Source: Dendrocalamus latiflorus
Lineage: Eukaryota > Streptophyta > Magnoliopsida > Poales > Poaceae
Reading direction: 5' to 3'
Assembly: GCA_017311315.1 (NCBI GenBank)
Contig: CM029664.1
Coordinates: 43,034,640 to 43,098,639 of the forward strand
DNA length: 64,000 nucleotides
Shown here: piece after piece, positions 1-11,954 of the stretch
Numbering within the stretch: the stretch's first letter is position 1
Layout of the letters: each line of letters opens with the position of its first letter
Translations under genes and position numbers: made by a program
Notes under the pieces: model-generated
Told to the model about the DNA's origin: nothing
What the model saw: the letters and a program-made list of their open reading frames with translations, nothing else
The model's database searches: none

Positions 1-508
1 AAAGACGTCCCATCCAACATCACAAAAAAATTTTGAATAGGCAGACGGAGCACATGGATATCGGTGTAGTCTCAAAGCTTTACTTACAGATGAAACTCTC
101 TAAGCTTCACAGTTATACTTCCATCTACACACATTGTTGCCAAAACAAATAAACTTAACAAACACAAAGGCCTATATAAGTGGCCAAAGTAGTCACTTCA
201 CAAAGTACCTATACTATGGAAGTATGGGGTGAAAAGAGTAGGATACCAGTGAAGCGGCTAAACCATCTGAACTATGACAATATACTTACATATTCAGCAT
301 TCAGGATAAACACGTGGATAGGTAGGAAAAAAATGAGAAATGGATGGCATGCATTAAATAAACCAAATAAGTAAACAGTAATTTAGAGATAGCACAAATA
401 TTCATCCTCATATATGGAAGGAGCTAGTGAAAAGAGGGCAGCCAGGGATGAGGGTGAGATGAAATGCTTCAACTTCATTTATGCAATACAGCTGGTAGAA
501 ACTCTTAC

Positions 509-3500
509 GAATTAATGGTGCCAACTAGGAAGGATCCTCGATGAGCATAAGCTGATTGCAGAATATCCATCAGGAGGATGATAGCCCTGTTTGCATCAGC
601 TTCCAGAACAATGGGATCAAGGCTAGGATGAAATTTAGCTAATCTTGAAGTATCAAATCTCCTGTTCTTTCCTGTGTGTAGAGTGAACATTTACTTGTTA
701 CATTTGAGAGCACATTCACAATATGGCCCATTTGATTGTTAGCATAAATCTGGTGAATGGTACCTTCAATTGTCTGCATTTGGTCGCTGTTGGCTTGAGG
801 TGTGAAACACAAGATCCATGTTTCAATGAACTTTACAGCGAATAGTTTAGTTACAACAGGACCAGGCTGTTACATGTCACATGAGAATAGTATCAGCCAG
901 TAAGTTGGACTACAAATGCAGAAATAACAGCACTAACCATCATTTCAAATCTCATAATGTCATTATTTATAAAATTGTGATATTCTCAGCAGGCAAGGTC
1001 GTAACATGCAACATAGTCACAGTGTTCCGCAAAATGTCTTCTGAGGACTTATGTTTACCCAAAACACTAGAGAGCACAGATTACATAAAAAAAGGAGTGG
1101 TACAGTGAAGGCCTCTCACATATATAGGTTTATCTTTCGGGTGATTCCATGATGTGCTAAATACTTTTGCAAATACAATAACAGAACAACAGCAGTTTAA
1201 CCATATTATTGAAATTGCACAAGGCATACAGCAGCATAAACTACTATTAAACTAACCTCATGTATCATACCACGGACTGCATCTTTGAACTGGTTCATCC
1301 AAGCCCACATATCTTCAAGCCAAGCGTCAACTTTTCCACGCTTGTTAATCTAGATTTAGCATTAACGTAAAAAAGTGAGTACCAAGAATAAAGGTATCAG
1401 TAGCAAGTTACCAATATTAAAGTGGCCACATTATAAGTAACATCAATTCAGATCAGGAGAAAATTTTAAAAGGAAGACGATATTTCAGAATAATACAATC
1501 CAGAGTTCCAGACAATGCTTTGTATTTTCAAAACAAACTAGAAATAATAAAAACATGTCATGAGTTTTCCGTGAACACTCTCCCTATAGGTAATATTACC
1601 ACCTTAACTTCTACATGTACAGTTAATCATAAAATCATCGCTTGTAAATTAGTCCAAACAAATACCTACCCAACCAACCTATGAGCATTGTATTCATCAA
1701 TAGTTCAATTAGTATGTAACTCAAGAAGGAAGCTTCATTTTGTTCTTAATTAAATGGAACTCTAGTTGTTGCAGAAAACTAAAAGAAGTTCCATTAGCAT
1801 TGTGGCATAGTTTTAAATATTTAGGTACAAAATGTAAATTTAATAGTTTAATATGCCCAGCATAATCTAGTGGAGAACATTTTTCTAGAAGCTTATTTTA
1901 GCTTATAAAATCATATTTCACGAAAGATATATTTTTCTTACTATTATCAATTTCTGATAGTTCCAATCAGTGGATGGATATGATCATGGATACCACTGGA
2001 AAGCACTAGTTGTTAAAGATAAATTGAACAATAACCTATTCATATAGATTTTTTTATATTGCTTCAAATCTATAATTGGGTAAAGTTTAGGCTGTATTTA
2101 TTTTTCATGACAATAAAAATGGACAAAGGAAAATCCAATGCATTTATTATCACTTTATTACCAGTATAAGTGTGTTAAGATGATTTAGTTAGTGCAAGAA
2201 ACTCGTTTTTAACTGCTTTTTTCCATTAAGAAAAGATAAGCACCCAACCATCACACAACTGCTCCTCGTTCCAACTATTTTAGCATTTCTGGGATTAAGC
2301 CTGCTGTTTTTCCAATTGTCTAAATGAGAGACCAATGGGAAAATATCAGAGAGAAAAACTGATAATTGAGTGACAGAATAAATGATGGAAGCAGAGTTGA
2401 CATGGTATTAACAGAATAACAAGGATGTGGAGGTTTGATCACTCGATGCATCAAGGCTAGTAAATAACTGAAATGGTTGGCCTTTTGGCGGTAGCACAAT
2501 AAGTTTTGTGATCTTCAATGCTTTTAGGACCAAAAAGAGATACACTCACTCAGGCACGCTGACAGTTGACAACAGACAACACTGCTCTCATCATAAGAAC
2601 TTTATGATAGTCAGAAGCTGTTACTGTTCTGCATGAAACTGACCTATTGGAAAGAGGTGAAAACAACAAAGTGCTGGGTGGGTCTAAGCAGTGCCTTCGA
2701 TAACACTGAAGAGCGAATTAATGGAACATGCATTGCAATCAAAATGCTCTCCACTTGAAGGTTGTAAACCCTTCTTTTTCGAAAATGATTTTTTAGGTGT
2801 TTCTTTTGGCATAGTTTTTCACTCTGTTGATTTTTGAGGCATACCCAAAACAATTAGGAGAAGCAAGTAAAATAACCCCATCAAACGACAATAGCAACAT
2901 CGCAACGGATAGCAGTTACAACAACAGTGGATTTATCCATTGATAAATATCTGTTTTACAAAAAGGACCTGAAGTGTCATCTCTTCCAATACAGCAGCAA
3001 ACAAATTTGTCCCACTAGCTATAGATTGCTTAACAACTGCAGGATCGTCATGTTTCAAAAATGACAGCAAATTTGGCATCAGCACAACCAAATCCTCTGT
3101 TACATTTGTGCCAAGCTCTCTCAGCAATCTGTAAGCAAGAAAGATATCCATGAGTATCACTGAAATGTTTCTCAAAGAAGGAAGCTACGGAACACAGAAG
3201 TACGCATTAGAAGATAAGATATTGTTTTAGTGAATTGTAGATTAAATATTATGTCCATTTTTATTACCTCTGGAGAACTTCATCAAGTTATTCGCATTTC
3301 AACAAGTTAAAACAGATCAAAGGAACTTCATAAAATAAAAACCCAAAATCAAGATAAATAAACTATCAGCAAATGATCCATGTTCAAGCAATGTACACAG
3401 TTACACACCCTGGCATCAGAAATAATATATCGATTTAAACAATAGTATTCCTTAATCCTACTCTGTTTTGACCACAAACTTCTCGACAAGGTCCTAATAA

Positions 3501-4229
3501 TGATTTAAGTGAGTGCCTGGTTATGGCTGGATATCACACCAGCCTCAATCACTACTCTTTATTTAGCACTCAGGTCTCATCCTTCAATAGAATTACTGAC
3601 AAAGAGGTATGACAAACAGCCTTTCCCATCATTGCTCCGTTCTCCTATAATATTATTTCCTTGTTCTCCGTAATACTAGATGGCATCTACCAATTCATGC
3701 AAAACCAATTTAATTTTTCTCATTTTATTGCCGGTTCATGAGGAACTAATTCATTTTCATATTATTGCCAGTTGCTGGGTTCAGCATGAGACTACTAGTT
3801 CCCCAGAGACTCAAGAGGCCATCGGCACCACCAACAAAAATCACAACTTGGCCAAGCCCATGCTCACAAAATTCTCAGAAAACAATACTGTAAACACGTA
3901 CGAAAAGCAGCGTGCAAATCTACGATAGTAAATCCTATGACAACTTCCGCAGCAATTTCATTTACATGCCAACTAAAAACCAACAAAAAGTTCCTACACA
4001 CAACCGACCCAATCCTAGAAATTAGGTTTACCAGAGCACCTGTGCGTGGGCTCATCACTCATGGGGATTAGAAATTACAGTAAAGGGAGGGAGGCCTTGC
4101 CGCTCACCTTAGGGCACGAGACGAATCGAAGCGGGGGGAGGGGACCTCGCCGCGCTCCTGCGGCGGTGGCGGCCCGGCTGCGTCGCCTCGCGGCTCCGGC
4201 CACCGGGCGCCGTCCGCCTCGAATTCCAT
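509..4229 (-). CDS. Symplekin-like mRNA 3'-end-processing scaffold protein (5' part; likely frameshifted)
   Basis: Symplekin/Pta1 (ESP4 in Arabidopsis) is a nuclear HEAT-repeat scaffold of the cleavage and polyadenylation machinery. Five minus-strand exons can be read with GT-AG borders: 4229-4108, 3128-2969, 1350-1257, 866-764 and 671-509. Exon 2 encodes PNLLSFLKHDDPAVVKQS and GTNLFAAVLEEM, exon 3 MWAWMNQFKDAV, exon 4 TKLFAVKFIETWILCFTPQ, exon 5 FHPSLDP and RGSFLVGTIN; all match the plant symplekin N-terminal region from memory. Exon phases agree (122 nt ends with two bases, exon 2 starts with one) except inside exon 3, where an extra base near 1320-1322 separates KVDAW from LEDMW. Exon 1, read from ATG 4229 with donor AAG/GTGAGC, is inferred only; it lacks the usual first HEAT repeats, so the protein is N-terminally short. 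Either a truncated paralogue/pseudogene or a consensus error. Later exons lie left of the window. Confidence 0.68.
1351..2968 (-). other. Intron 2 of the symplekin-like gene
   Basis: AT-rich intron of about 1.6 kb between the exons at 3128-2969 and 1350-1257. It holds short open frames on both strands but no recognisable domain, RNA gene or well-bounded transposon. I see nothing else in it. Confidence 0.55.
3129..4107 (-). other. Presumed intron 1 of the symplekin-like gene
   Basis: AT-rich stretch between the inferred first exon and the first homologous exon. I looked here for the missing N-terminal HEAT exons of symplekin and did not find them; no clear mobile element either. Confidence 0.4.
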
Positions 4230-4497
4230 GGCCCCGGGGACAAAACCCTAGCTCTGGGGCGCAGCGCCTCACGGGGCTCACCGCCGCCGCAGAGGGCTAG
4301 AGCTTGGGTTTGTGGTTGGGAGGAGGAAACAGCGGTGGTGGCGATGGAAGTGGCCTAGGGTTTGGGCTTGAGCGGCCGTGGAGGAGGAGACGCGACGGCG
4401 GGAGGAGCAGGGCGAGGCTAGGCGCGGGCCACGGGGGAGGGAGGAGCGGAAGGGAAACGAGAGGGGAGTGCTTCCCTGGTCCGCAAGTAGTGCTCAT

Positions 4498-4685
4498 TAG
4501 GCTTCTCACTTTTATTTATGGTTGAAAAAGCATTACGGTTGTAGTTAGATTTTTGAATAATTAAATTTAAAAATAAAAAATATATTATAATGAACAATCC
4601 AAAATAATAAGAGAAAAAAAGAAAAGTCATAAAAATCAAAAAAGTGAATTTAAGAAACTGACGCATTTCAGAAGTTAGAAGCATA
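4498..4685. mobile_element. AT-rich hAT-like MITE remnant
   Basis: A roughly 190-bp A/T-rich block with imperfect inverted ends (AGGCTTCTCACTT at the left; the complement of AAGTTAGAAGCAT at the right). Similar A/T-rich, AAAATAAGA-rich blocks recur near 25840-26065, 32100-32280, 42600-42830 and 59790-60000, which suggests one dispersed family. Target duplication not resolved. It lies in what would be the promoter region of the symplekin-like gene. Confidence 0.35.
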
Positions 4686-4699
4686 AGTCATTTCAAGTG

Positions 4700-5533
4700 G
4701 GGAAATTTAACTTTTTACCACCCTTAAAAATGTCACCTATCCAAATGTCATCCTCTTCGTTGCAATTAATATTTTGCCACTCTCGAGCCTACGTGGCGCC
4801 TAGTCACCGCCATGTCAGCGCGAAACCCGCCAGCTGGCCCGCGCCCGCGCCTCCCCGCTCGCCGGCGCCCGCACCTCATCTTCCCCGAGTCCGGCGCCGG
4901 GATCCCGCCGGTGAAGCGCTACGTCTCAGGCCAATTCATCGCGCGTGGGGCATCTCTAGGGCACCCCGAGCACATCCCCCACGTCGCCGGACCCCGCCAC
5001 CATCTTCATCCTCGCCGCCAAGCTCCCTCTCGCCGCCGGCCCGCCCTGCTCCATCTCGGCCTCGACCGACGCCCCAGGTGAACTCCGGGATGCCCATAGA
5101 TGCTTCACCGTCGAGGAATCGGGCTCCCACCGCCCGAGCCGCCGGTGTCCTCGCTCCCCTGTCTCGGCCGCGGGGACGGAGGCGCAGGCGCGGGCGCGGG
5201 CAAGCGGGGAGTCGCGGTCGGCGGCGCGGGGCCAGAGGCGGAGGCGCGGGCGCCGGCGAGCGGGGAGGCGCGGGCGGCGGCGCGCCGCCGGAGGCGGAGG
5301 CGCGGGCGCGGGCGAGCGGGGAGGCGCGGGCGGCGGCGCGGGGCCGGAGGCGGAGGCGCGGGCGGCGGCGCACCGCTGGAGGCGCGGGCGCGGGCCAGCG
5401 TGGCGGGTTTCGCGCTGACATGGCGGTGACTAGGCGCCACGTAGGCTCGAGAGTGGCAAAATATTAATTGCAACGAAGAGGATGGCATTTGGATAGGTGG
5501 CATTCTTAAGGGTGGCAAAAAGTTAAATTTCCC
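4700..5533. mobile_element. Non-autonomous Mutator-type element (MULE/Pack-MULE-like)
   Basis: The two ends are near-perfect inverted repeats of about 155 bp (4700-4854 and 5378-5533), starting GGGAAATTTAACTTTTT on both sides. A perfect 9-bp direct duplication, TTTCAAGTG, flanks it at 4691-4699 and 5534-5542. Long terminal inverted repeats with a 9-bp duplication are the Mutator signature. The interior is extremely GC-rich: it has CGGAGGCGCGGGCG-type tandem units (about 5160-5400) and a stretch (about 4865-5080) that could be captured host DNA, though I do not recognise the source. The open frames inside are products of base composition; no transposase is present. The few mismatches between arms suggest a fairly recent insertion. 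Confidence 0.85.
5160..5400. repeat. GC-rich degenerate tandem repeat inside the Mutator-type element
   Basis: Repeated units of the form GGAGGCGCGGGCGGCGGCG and GGCGAGCGGGGAGGCG, spaced about 80 bp apart, fill the interior of the element. They give long open frames on both strands that translate to Arg/Ala/Gly-rich sequence with no domain. Confidence 0.6.
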
Positions 5534-5542
5534 TTTCAAGTG

Positions 5543-6170
5543 GGCCTATAGTGCGGCGCTGCGTTACAACAGTGTAAGTTCAAACTTTATTAAGTTGGTT
5601 TTGGTGATAATAATAAATACAATTGTGAGACTAATATGTTTATTGATTATAATATTGTTTAGTCCCATTTGGATGAAAAGATAAAAAATATAAGAGGTAT
5701 GTATTCAATATCACATTTTTATCTTATTGCAATCCTCGGATCCGAAATATAAAACTAACTTCACCAAGTAAGTCAAACTTAAATATGTGCATATACTTTC
5801 ACAATACATTCTTGTATGCATGCATTTAGGGGCTCACTCTATGTTTTGTAGTTTTATTAGTATTAATCCATATTTCATTTTCACATATTAAATATCTTTA
5901 TTTTGAAACATATCTCTTGAGAGTATATATATATTGTGTAATTCATATATACTTATAATCGGGTTATCATCTAGTTCTTTCATTATGTGTTAATAGTTTG
6001 ATGATTAATGACAATTGGATAAGTAAGTTTTACTTTAAAAACTTATCTTATAGTATACAAGTGTTGTGTACATGTTATATACTCGTAATTTAATTTCTAT
6101 CTCATTATTTATTAAGATTTTCATGAATTACCAAAAAGAGAACATTGTAGAATCAAATCCCTCCAGTATG
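5543..6170. other. Gene-free AT-rich stretch
   Basis: No gene seen. Near 5987 there is a TGTTAATAG...ATTAATGACAATT block resembling the start of the LTR-like sequence at 6171, so this may be a fragment of a related LTR. Confidence 0.35.
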
Positions 6171-8798
6171 TGTTAATGATGAAGTTTGCTAATTGATGAC
6201 AATTATTTTATGGACTAACATTTTTCATTAGTTTGATAAAATAGGTTAGGTTCCACAAATGAAAAACACTTGAGATGACTTTATGGGTTAAAAATCATCA
6301 AGTCAAGATGAAAAATGGCATCATATGTTGAAGGCCATCAAAAAGAAGATGCATCATGAGTTGATGCATGTCTAAGAGGAAATGATCATATGTTAATCAT
6401 TAATTCAAGTGAAGACCCATCATGTGTTGATGGAGATCAGGTAAAGGATGTATCATGTGTTGATGCATGTGAAAACGATAACCCAGACTTAAAGTGTAGA
6501 TGTGAATCACCAAGCTTCAAGAGAATGCGCAAGGTAAAGATATAGTTAGCTATAGCTAAGAGTGTGTTCCTAGTCTTTTACCGGTCTTGGTGTTTGGTTG
6601 GAAGATCGGGTTGCTAATATGGGTCTGCTCCTTTGCGACTTTTGGCTTCAGCTTTTGGCTTTTCTACAGTAACTAGCTTTTAAACGAAACGTCTTTTTAA
6701 GATGGTGTCTACTTGTTAATTATAGTACATGATGTACCGACTTCATTTATATCGACAAAAGCCACACGTAAATTTTAGTTACTCTGTAATCTCTCACACA
6801 AATAGCCAAAAGTCACAAGCCGCAGCCAAAAGTCATAAGCCGCAGCTATAAAAGAACATGCCCCACATCTAGTAACTTGAGTCTCATCATATGTTAATAG
6901 CCTTCCCTTCCCCTTTTCTCCCCCACAGCCGCCCCCTCCTTGCCTCCCACCTCCCCCACGTCCCTCTTCTCCCCTGCAATCCCTCCTCAAATCTGCAGCA
7001 CCTCCACCCCCATGGCAACCGAGCAAAAGAGGAGAGGAAAAAGAGGAAGAGAATGAGGAGGAGGAAGAAGAAGGAGGAGCAAAAGAGAACTAGGGCGATT
7101 TGTGTTGGTGTTAAGAGGTTCTTGTTGTGGCCTCCAATGATAACAAATAATTTCCTACCCTTTTGTTCTTAGTGATTTCTCAATCGAGTTAGTTTTCAGT
7201 TAATCGTTCGATTAGCGTAGTCTGCTATGTTCTGCGAAATAGGGGACCTAGGGTGCAAAATGTGGGATTTCAAGTCCTAGAGATTTGTAAAGGACTTCAT
7301 TATATTTCTGTAAAGTTATCATTCATGTCATTCTGATGAACGGTTTAGGAGTTATGAGTGTTACCGTGTTGTTGTGCAATTTGAACATTCAAGTTCAGAC
7401 TGCTGATAGGAATTAAAAGATTTAAAATATAAATGACTTAATCTGGGAATAAGGTCACAATGATATTTGTAGGGGATTTCCTAAGGTTTCCGGAGAGTAT
7501 AAGAAAACAAATTTTTGGATGAGTGGATTGGGCACAATAGAGGTTGGAAGTCTACCGTGTAGTAGAGTTGGTTTCAAGATTTAGTTTCTATTCATGGGTA
7601 GGTTCAGAGACTTAATGTTTTTTATGAATTTTCTCATAATAACAAAAGTTGTAGATAATATTGTAATATAGCTACTGGTAAAAGTTTATAATTTTTGGAG
7701 CAGTGTATTGTGGGTGGTGGTTTGTAGAAGTTCGCTGGTTAGAACTCAGAGCCATAAATTGGATTATTTGGTATTAAGTGATTAATCTGGCCGTTCGTCC
7801 CCAAGAAAATCGATAGTTCCACACGAGTGTTGCGGTACTTTCGATGATCAGTAATACCGGACTTTGCACGTCGGAACTACTGGATTTGCCTGCAACGTTT
7901 AGTTTTCTGACTGTTGCAGAGGAGAGCGGAAGTACCGGTCATAAGCCGACGGTACTTTTGGAAATCCCTTTTTCTATCCCAACGGCTAGTTTCGAGGTGT
8001 GGGTATATGTACCCCCTTGTGGCCAGTTGGAGATAGAAATGCTTCACTCCATTTTACTCTTTTAAGCTAGTGTATGGTCCTCTTCTCGATTGTGTATGTG
8101 TTGCACCTTATGAGTAAGAAGGGAAGATCTAAATTGCATGTGTTGCATCTAGAGGTAGATTGTTCATGTGTTGCATCTAGAGGTAGATTGTGTATCTATT
8201 TGAGCGGTGTGCATTTGTTGCACATGGTGAGAGTCAAGCGAGGGGTTTGACTTATTACTCTTGGAGTTTACCGACCCTAAGAAGGCGTTGGAGGTGTCGT
8301 ACGCAGTGATCTTCTCAAAGAAGGTTGTGAGAAGACCCAGCAAAATTGTGAATATTGGAGCTCACCTGCTCGGAGCGGAAAAGAGCTACCACTAGCGGAT
8401 TGAGGTGTTTCAGCTTAATTCGTGGAGCCGAACCAATTCGTTTGGCCTAACCATAACGTGGACTAGACAAGACCGGCAAGTCTCCGATCACCACGGTAAA
8501 AAAACAACCGTGTCAATTGTAGTTTGTTTTCTTATGCTCAATTTATATTCAAGCAATTTATATTCATAAAATTAAATTGATTGCTTATCATCTTAGCATT
8601 ACAAACCTTGACATAGTCTTATTTTGTTGGTGCACTTAGGTGGACTCGGTTTGTTTTAGGTGTTATTTGTGCTAAACTTTTTTGAGTTAAGTTTTCGCAT
8701 TATTTGCTTAATTTAATCAAATAGAAATTGATAATTAATTAGAGAAGAATTTTTAGACCCTCTATTCACCTCCTCTGGTTGGCCTCCTCAATCTAACA
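6171..8798 (+). mobile_element. Long Copia (SIRE-like) LTR remnant, interrupted by MITEs
   Basis: The right part (about 8400-8798) has the look of a long grass Copia LTR 3' end: the block AATTCGTGGAGCCG, then CGGCAAGTCT, then a run ending in CTATTCACCTCCTCT and CTAACA. The same ordered blocks recur at 21590-22048. The left boundary at TGTTAATGATG (6171) is a guess, because no matching 5-bp duplication was found. The stretch 6300-6480 repeats short phrases such as CATCATGTGTTGATG, and 8125-8190 holds a duplicated TTGCATCTAGAGGTAGATTG. No coding capacity. Probably a solo or truncated LTR. Confidence 0.5.
6621..6864. mobile_element. MITE family copy A (about 244 bp)
   Basis: Ends are imperfect inverted repeats (GGGTCTGCTCCTTT against the complement of AAAGAACATGCCCC). 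The central blocks GGCTTTTCTACAGTAACTAG, TTAATTATAGTACA, GACTTCATTTATAT and GTAATCTCTC also occur, in the same order, at 31807-32042 and 32819-33061. Non-coding. Probably hAT-type, but no clean 8-bp duplication was found. Confidence 0.6.
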
Positions 8799-10899
8799 AA
8801 TAGCCAAAAGGCCGACGCGTGGGCCCTCCTGTGGTTTCCCTGGGACCCACGTGTAAGTGATGGCCACGCGGTTCGGTTCGAAAACGTGCAGCCTCCTGCG
8901 CCACTGGAATTCTGGAAATTGAGGGGTGCCCCGGGTTTGCTCTCACTGACAGGCGGTGCCTTGGTATGTGGGACCTCATGATCGAGGAGGTAAGATTTTT
9001 TAGAGGAATCGATCAGGTAAGTAGGCTGCATTCACTAATCAGGGCCAAGAAATAGAAGAGATTTTAGCACTTGGGTTTTTCCTATCGTTTTAATGATATA
9101 ATAGACTAGTTCTCATTTACTACTACTGTTCCCTCTTGTTCAGACTTGAGAGTCAGCCATGTCATCTGTAGGTTTTTTATCATTATTCCTTTCACTATGG
9201 CAATGATAACCAGTAGTTCACTATGTTCATGCACGGCTTCTTCTGAAAATGACGTCTTCCAAATGTTTCGTCCTGCAGCACGCAGAGGGCAAAATCTAGC
9301 TAGTAGCACCAGTATTTTACACTTGTAAGCTCTGCTACTCACTCAGTCACTACTCGATCCATGCATAAACTTTATTCCTTTTCTCCTTCATTTTGAGAGA
9401 GAGAGGTATAAATTTTTTTTCTTATCATATGATCTATTGATAGTTTCTGAATGGGCCAGAATATTCCTTTTGTCAGTAGATATGGACACGTAAAAAGGCA
9501 ATAATAAAGACGTGCAACCGTGGACACATGCATGCATTAAGCAGCTGTTTGGTTGGAGGAACCTTTTGGAAATAGGTCGGAATGGTTCTTGATGTGCAGT
9601 CATTCCCGTGTTTGGTTCTATGTATGGAACGACTTCATCCTAGATAAAGAGGTTCCGATTGAGAGGATATTCATTTGAGATGCATGCCGCATTGACACGT
9701 TCGATGAAAACTAGCGAACGACACGGTTTAGGACCAACAGTGCACACCACATGCGGTGCCCTCACCCCTCGCGCACTCCTCCCGAGGGAGGCGAGCTCAA
9801 GGTCACCGCTGAGGGAGTTGAGGTCAAGGTCACCGTTGAGGGTAGTGGGGCGAGCTCAAGGTCACCATTGAGGGAGCAGGAACCAAAGACCTTTACGCTA
9901 TTTCGGAAAATACAGGGGCTTTTTTGCAAAAAATGCTGACATAGCTTGGGTTTGAAGTCGGAAACTCCCCTGGCTTTAATATAGTGATGATATGGGCTCG
10001 CAACCTCTTAAAACGTCAGTAGCTCTCTGGGCCCTTGGGGTGGATTTGAGCTTAGTGGAAATGACATGTTGAGATACTGTAATCTAGCCCATTCCTCTTG
10101 TGTGCCATAGGCTATAAAACGAAGGCAGTTTGGGACCGTGGAATTTCACAGTAATTTTGTAGGATTTTTAAAAACAAAATAGATTGAGCACTGTGAAAAT
10201 GAAATGGAGAGATAATCTAGCTCATTCCACTAATTGATACTGGCTACATGCCAGAATGCAGGATTTTTACAGAAAACGGTTCAATTTACAGGAAACATTT
10301 TAATTCTCGTGTGATTAGGAGAAAATTTCTGCATTCTACACAGGACACGAACCATCCTTAAAAAGAGTTGAATCGACACTTTACATAGTACACTAAGGAG
10401 GTGACGCAGATTGCACTCCACACGCACATGACACATTAGCGTCGTCAAGCATCAGATTGCACGACTTTTCATGACGTCCAATAGAGGCAATCTCTCAAAC
10501 TTTTATTCACAAATTCATACCGTACAATCTCCTTAAAAAAGTTTATCCTATACATATATCGATGCACCACTCTTAACTGCTAAACATCAATGATATTGTG
10601 TTACTAGTTACTACTATATGTCAATGCAAAAGAGCATCAAATGGTTGTTGGGTTAAACATCTTATTAACTGGGATCGGATTGCGAGTAAGATGCTATATT
10701 TTCAGGCCAGCCACTGGGGCATGTAGTCAAGAGCGCTATCGAATTGAGCAATTTGTCTGCACACAGAAATAGTTTTAGTTTGAACTAAACAACGAATCAT
10801 CTATCTGGAAACAATTCAGTAACAGTTCAGATGCCACATGAGGCAGTACCGTTGGAATTGTAGGAAGTATCGGCACCCACAAAGTTTATAGACTGGATG
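8799..10899. other. Repeat-rich intergenic stretch without a recognised gene
   Basis: No open frame here resembles a known family. There is a short degenerate tandem repeat at 9790-9875. A GTTTGGTTGGAGGAACC phrase near 9549 resembles MITE ends but no partner end was found. Confidence 0.4.
9790..9875 (+). repeat. Three-copy short tandem repeat
   Basis: The phrase CAAGGTCACC followed by GTTGAGGG or a close variant appears three times with a spacing of about 30-35 bases (GAGCTCAAGGTCACCGCTGA, GAGGTCAAGGTCACCGTTGA, GAGCTCAAGGTCACCATTGA). Short degenerate minisatellite. Confidence 0.7.
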
Positions 10900-11123
10900 T
10901 GTAACGCCCTAGGGTCCAAACCGGCTTAGATCTAACCTCATTCTGGATAGGCCACGTACACATAGCAACCTGCTTGCACTTTCGTCTTCGCTTCGTGCAA
11001 AACAGTTAACCGAGGTGCTACCATTAGAACTATAAGTGATTCTTAAGTTAAGCTAGTAAAGTGGGACTAACCCACACTCTCATGTGCACACACATATAGA
11101 CTATCATGGGCCGAGGTGTCACA
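10900..11123. mobile_element. 224-bp solo LTR with 5-bp target duplication
   Basis: The block starts TGTAACGCCC and ends GGTGTCACA, so it has TG...CA ends with a short imperfect inverted terminus. It is flanked on both sides by GGATG (10895-10899 and 11124-11128), the 5-bp duplication left by LTR retrotransposon integration. There is no second LTR or internal region next to it, so it is a solo LTR, or a single LTR of a TRIM-like element. The TGTAACGCCC start is shared with the large non-coding element boundary at 17999. Confidence 0.75.
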
Positions 11124-11128
11124 GGATG

Positions 11129-11954
11129 TTTGGGTTTATTAGCCCACGGAAATCTTCAAACCTTGCAACTAAGTGGAGAAACCCTTGAAATGTACGGTGT
11201 CTAGATCATTTCTAGGATGCCCATATTCTTCAAGATGGCATGCAGATTGATTATGACAATTTCGCCTAGTCATCCCATTCCTACCATGTATGAGTAGTAG
11301 GCACGAGAAAAGATAAGATCAGCCAGGGTTCTGAAAATTCAAGTTCAGAAGGTAGGGCCATATACACACAGCATGATGCCGCACATGCTAACACCTTGAA
11401 GCTTCAGGTGCAGTTGTTGTCCAGTGATGCACATTGCATCGCTCTGTCTTTCCAAGGGAACAAAGAATATTTCATGGATAGACTTGTTGTCTGATTAAGG
11501 CACAGAAGAATCATTGGCAACTTGGTAGCACTTCCACAATACAATATCACAGATCTGTACAAGTGAAAGGGGAGAAGCTTAGTTCAACACTTTTAATCAG
11601 ACTGGAGCGGGCAGCACCGCAACATGTCAATATATGACTGTAAACATATTGTTGTAGTGTTCATCTAATAGATAGGCCTGTCACTGTTTCCACGTTACCT
11701 GTGACTAATCAATAACGTCCACACATCAACTTTGCAAGTAAAAAGTTCCAGACAAGTAATATCCAGATATTGCATTTCTGATATATTAAATAAGCGAAAA
11801 GAATGCCGTATCTCCTCGCAAAAAAAATGCAAAATCTAACATGGATTCCCTCAGTATACACATCAAAGGATTGTCAAGGCCTATACTCTGAAAAATGGAA
11901 ACCAGGACAAAACTGGAGTCTTGGACTAGATAAAAAAAAATCAGTGATCTCTGA
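11129..11954. other. Intergenic stretch downstream of the small peptide gene
   Basis: No gene or bounded repeat recognised. It would contain the 3' untranslated region of the minus-strand DVL-like gene, whose stop codon is at 11955-11957. Confidence 0.4.

Noticed and set aside
4697..5539. 256-, 161- and 144-codon frames in the GC-rich block
   Set aside because: They lie between and within the inverted arms of a Mutator-type element and arise from a GC-rich tandem repeat; the translations are low complexity.
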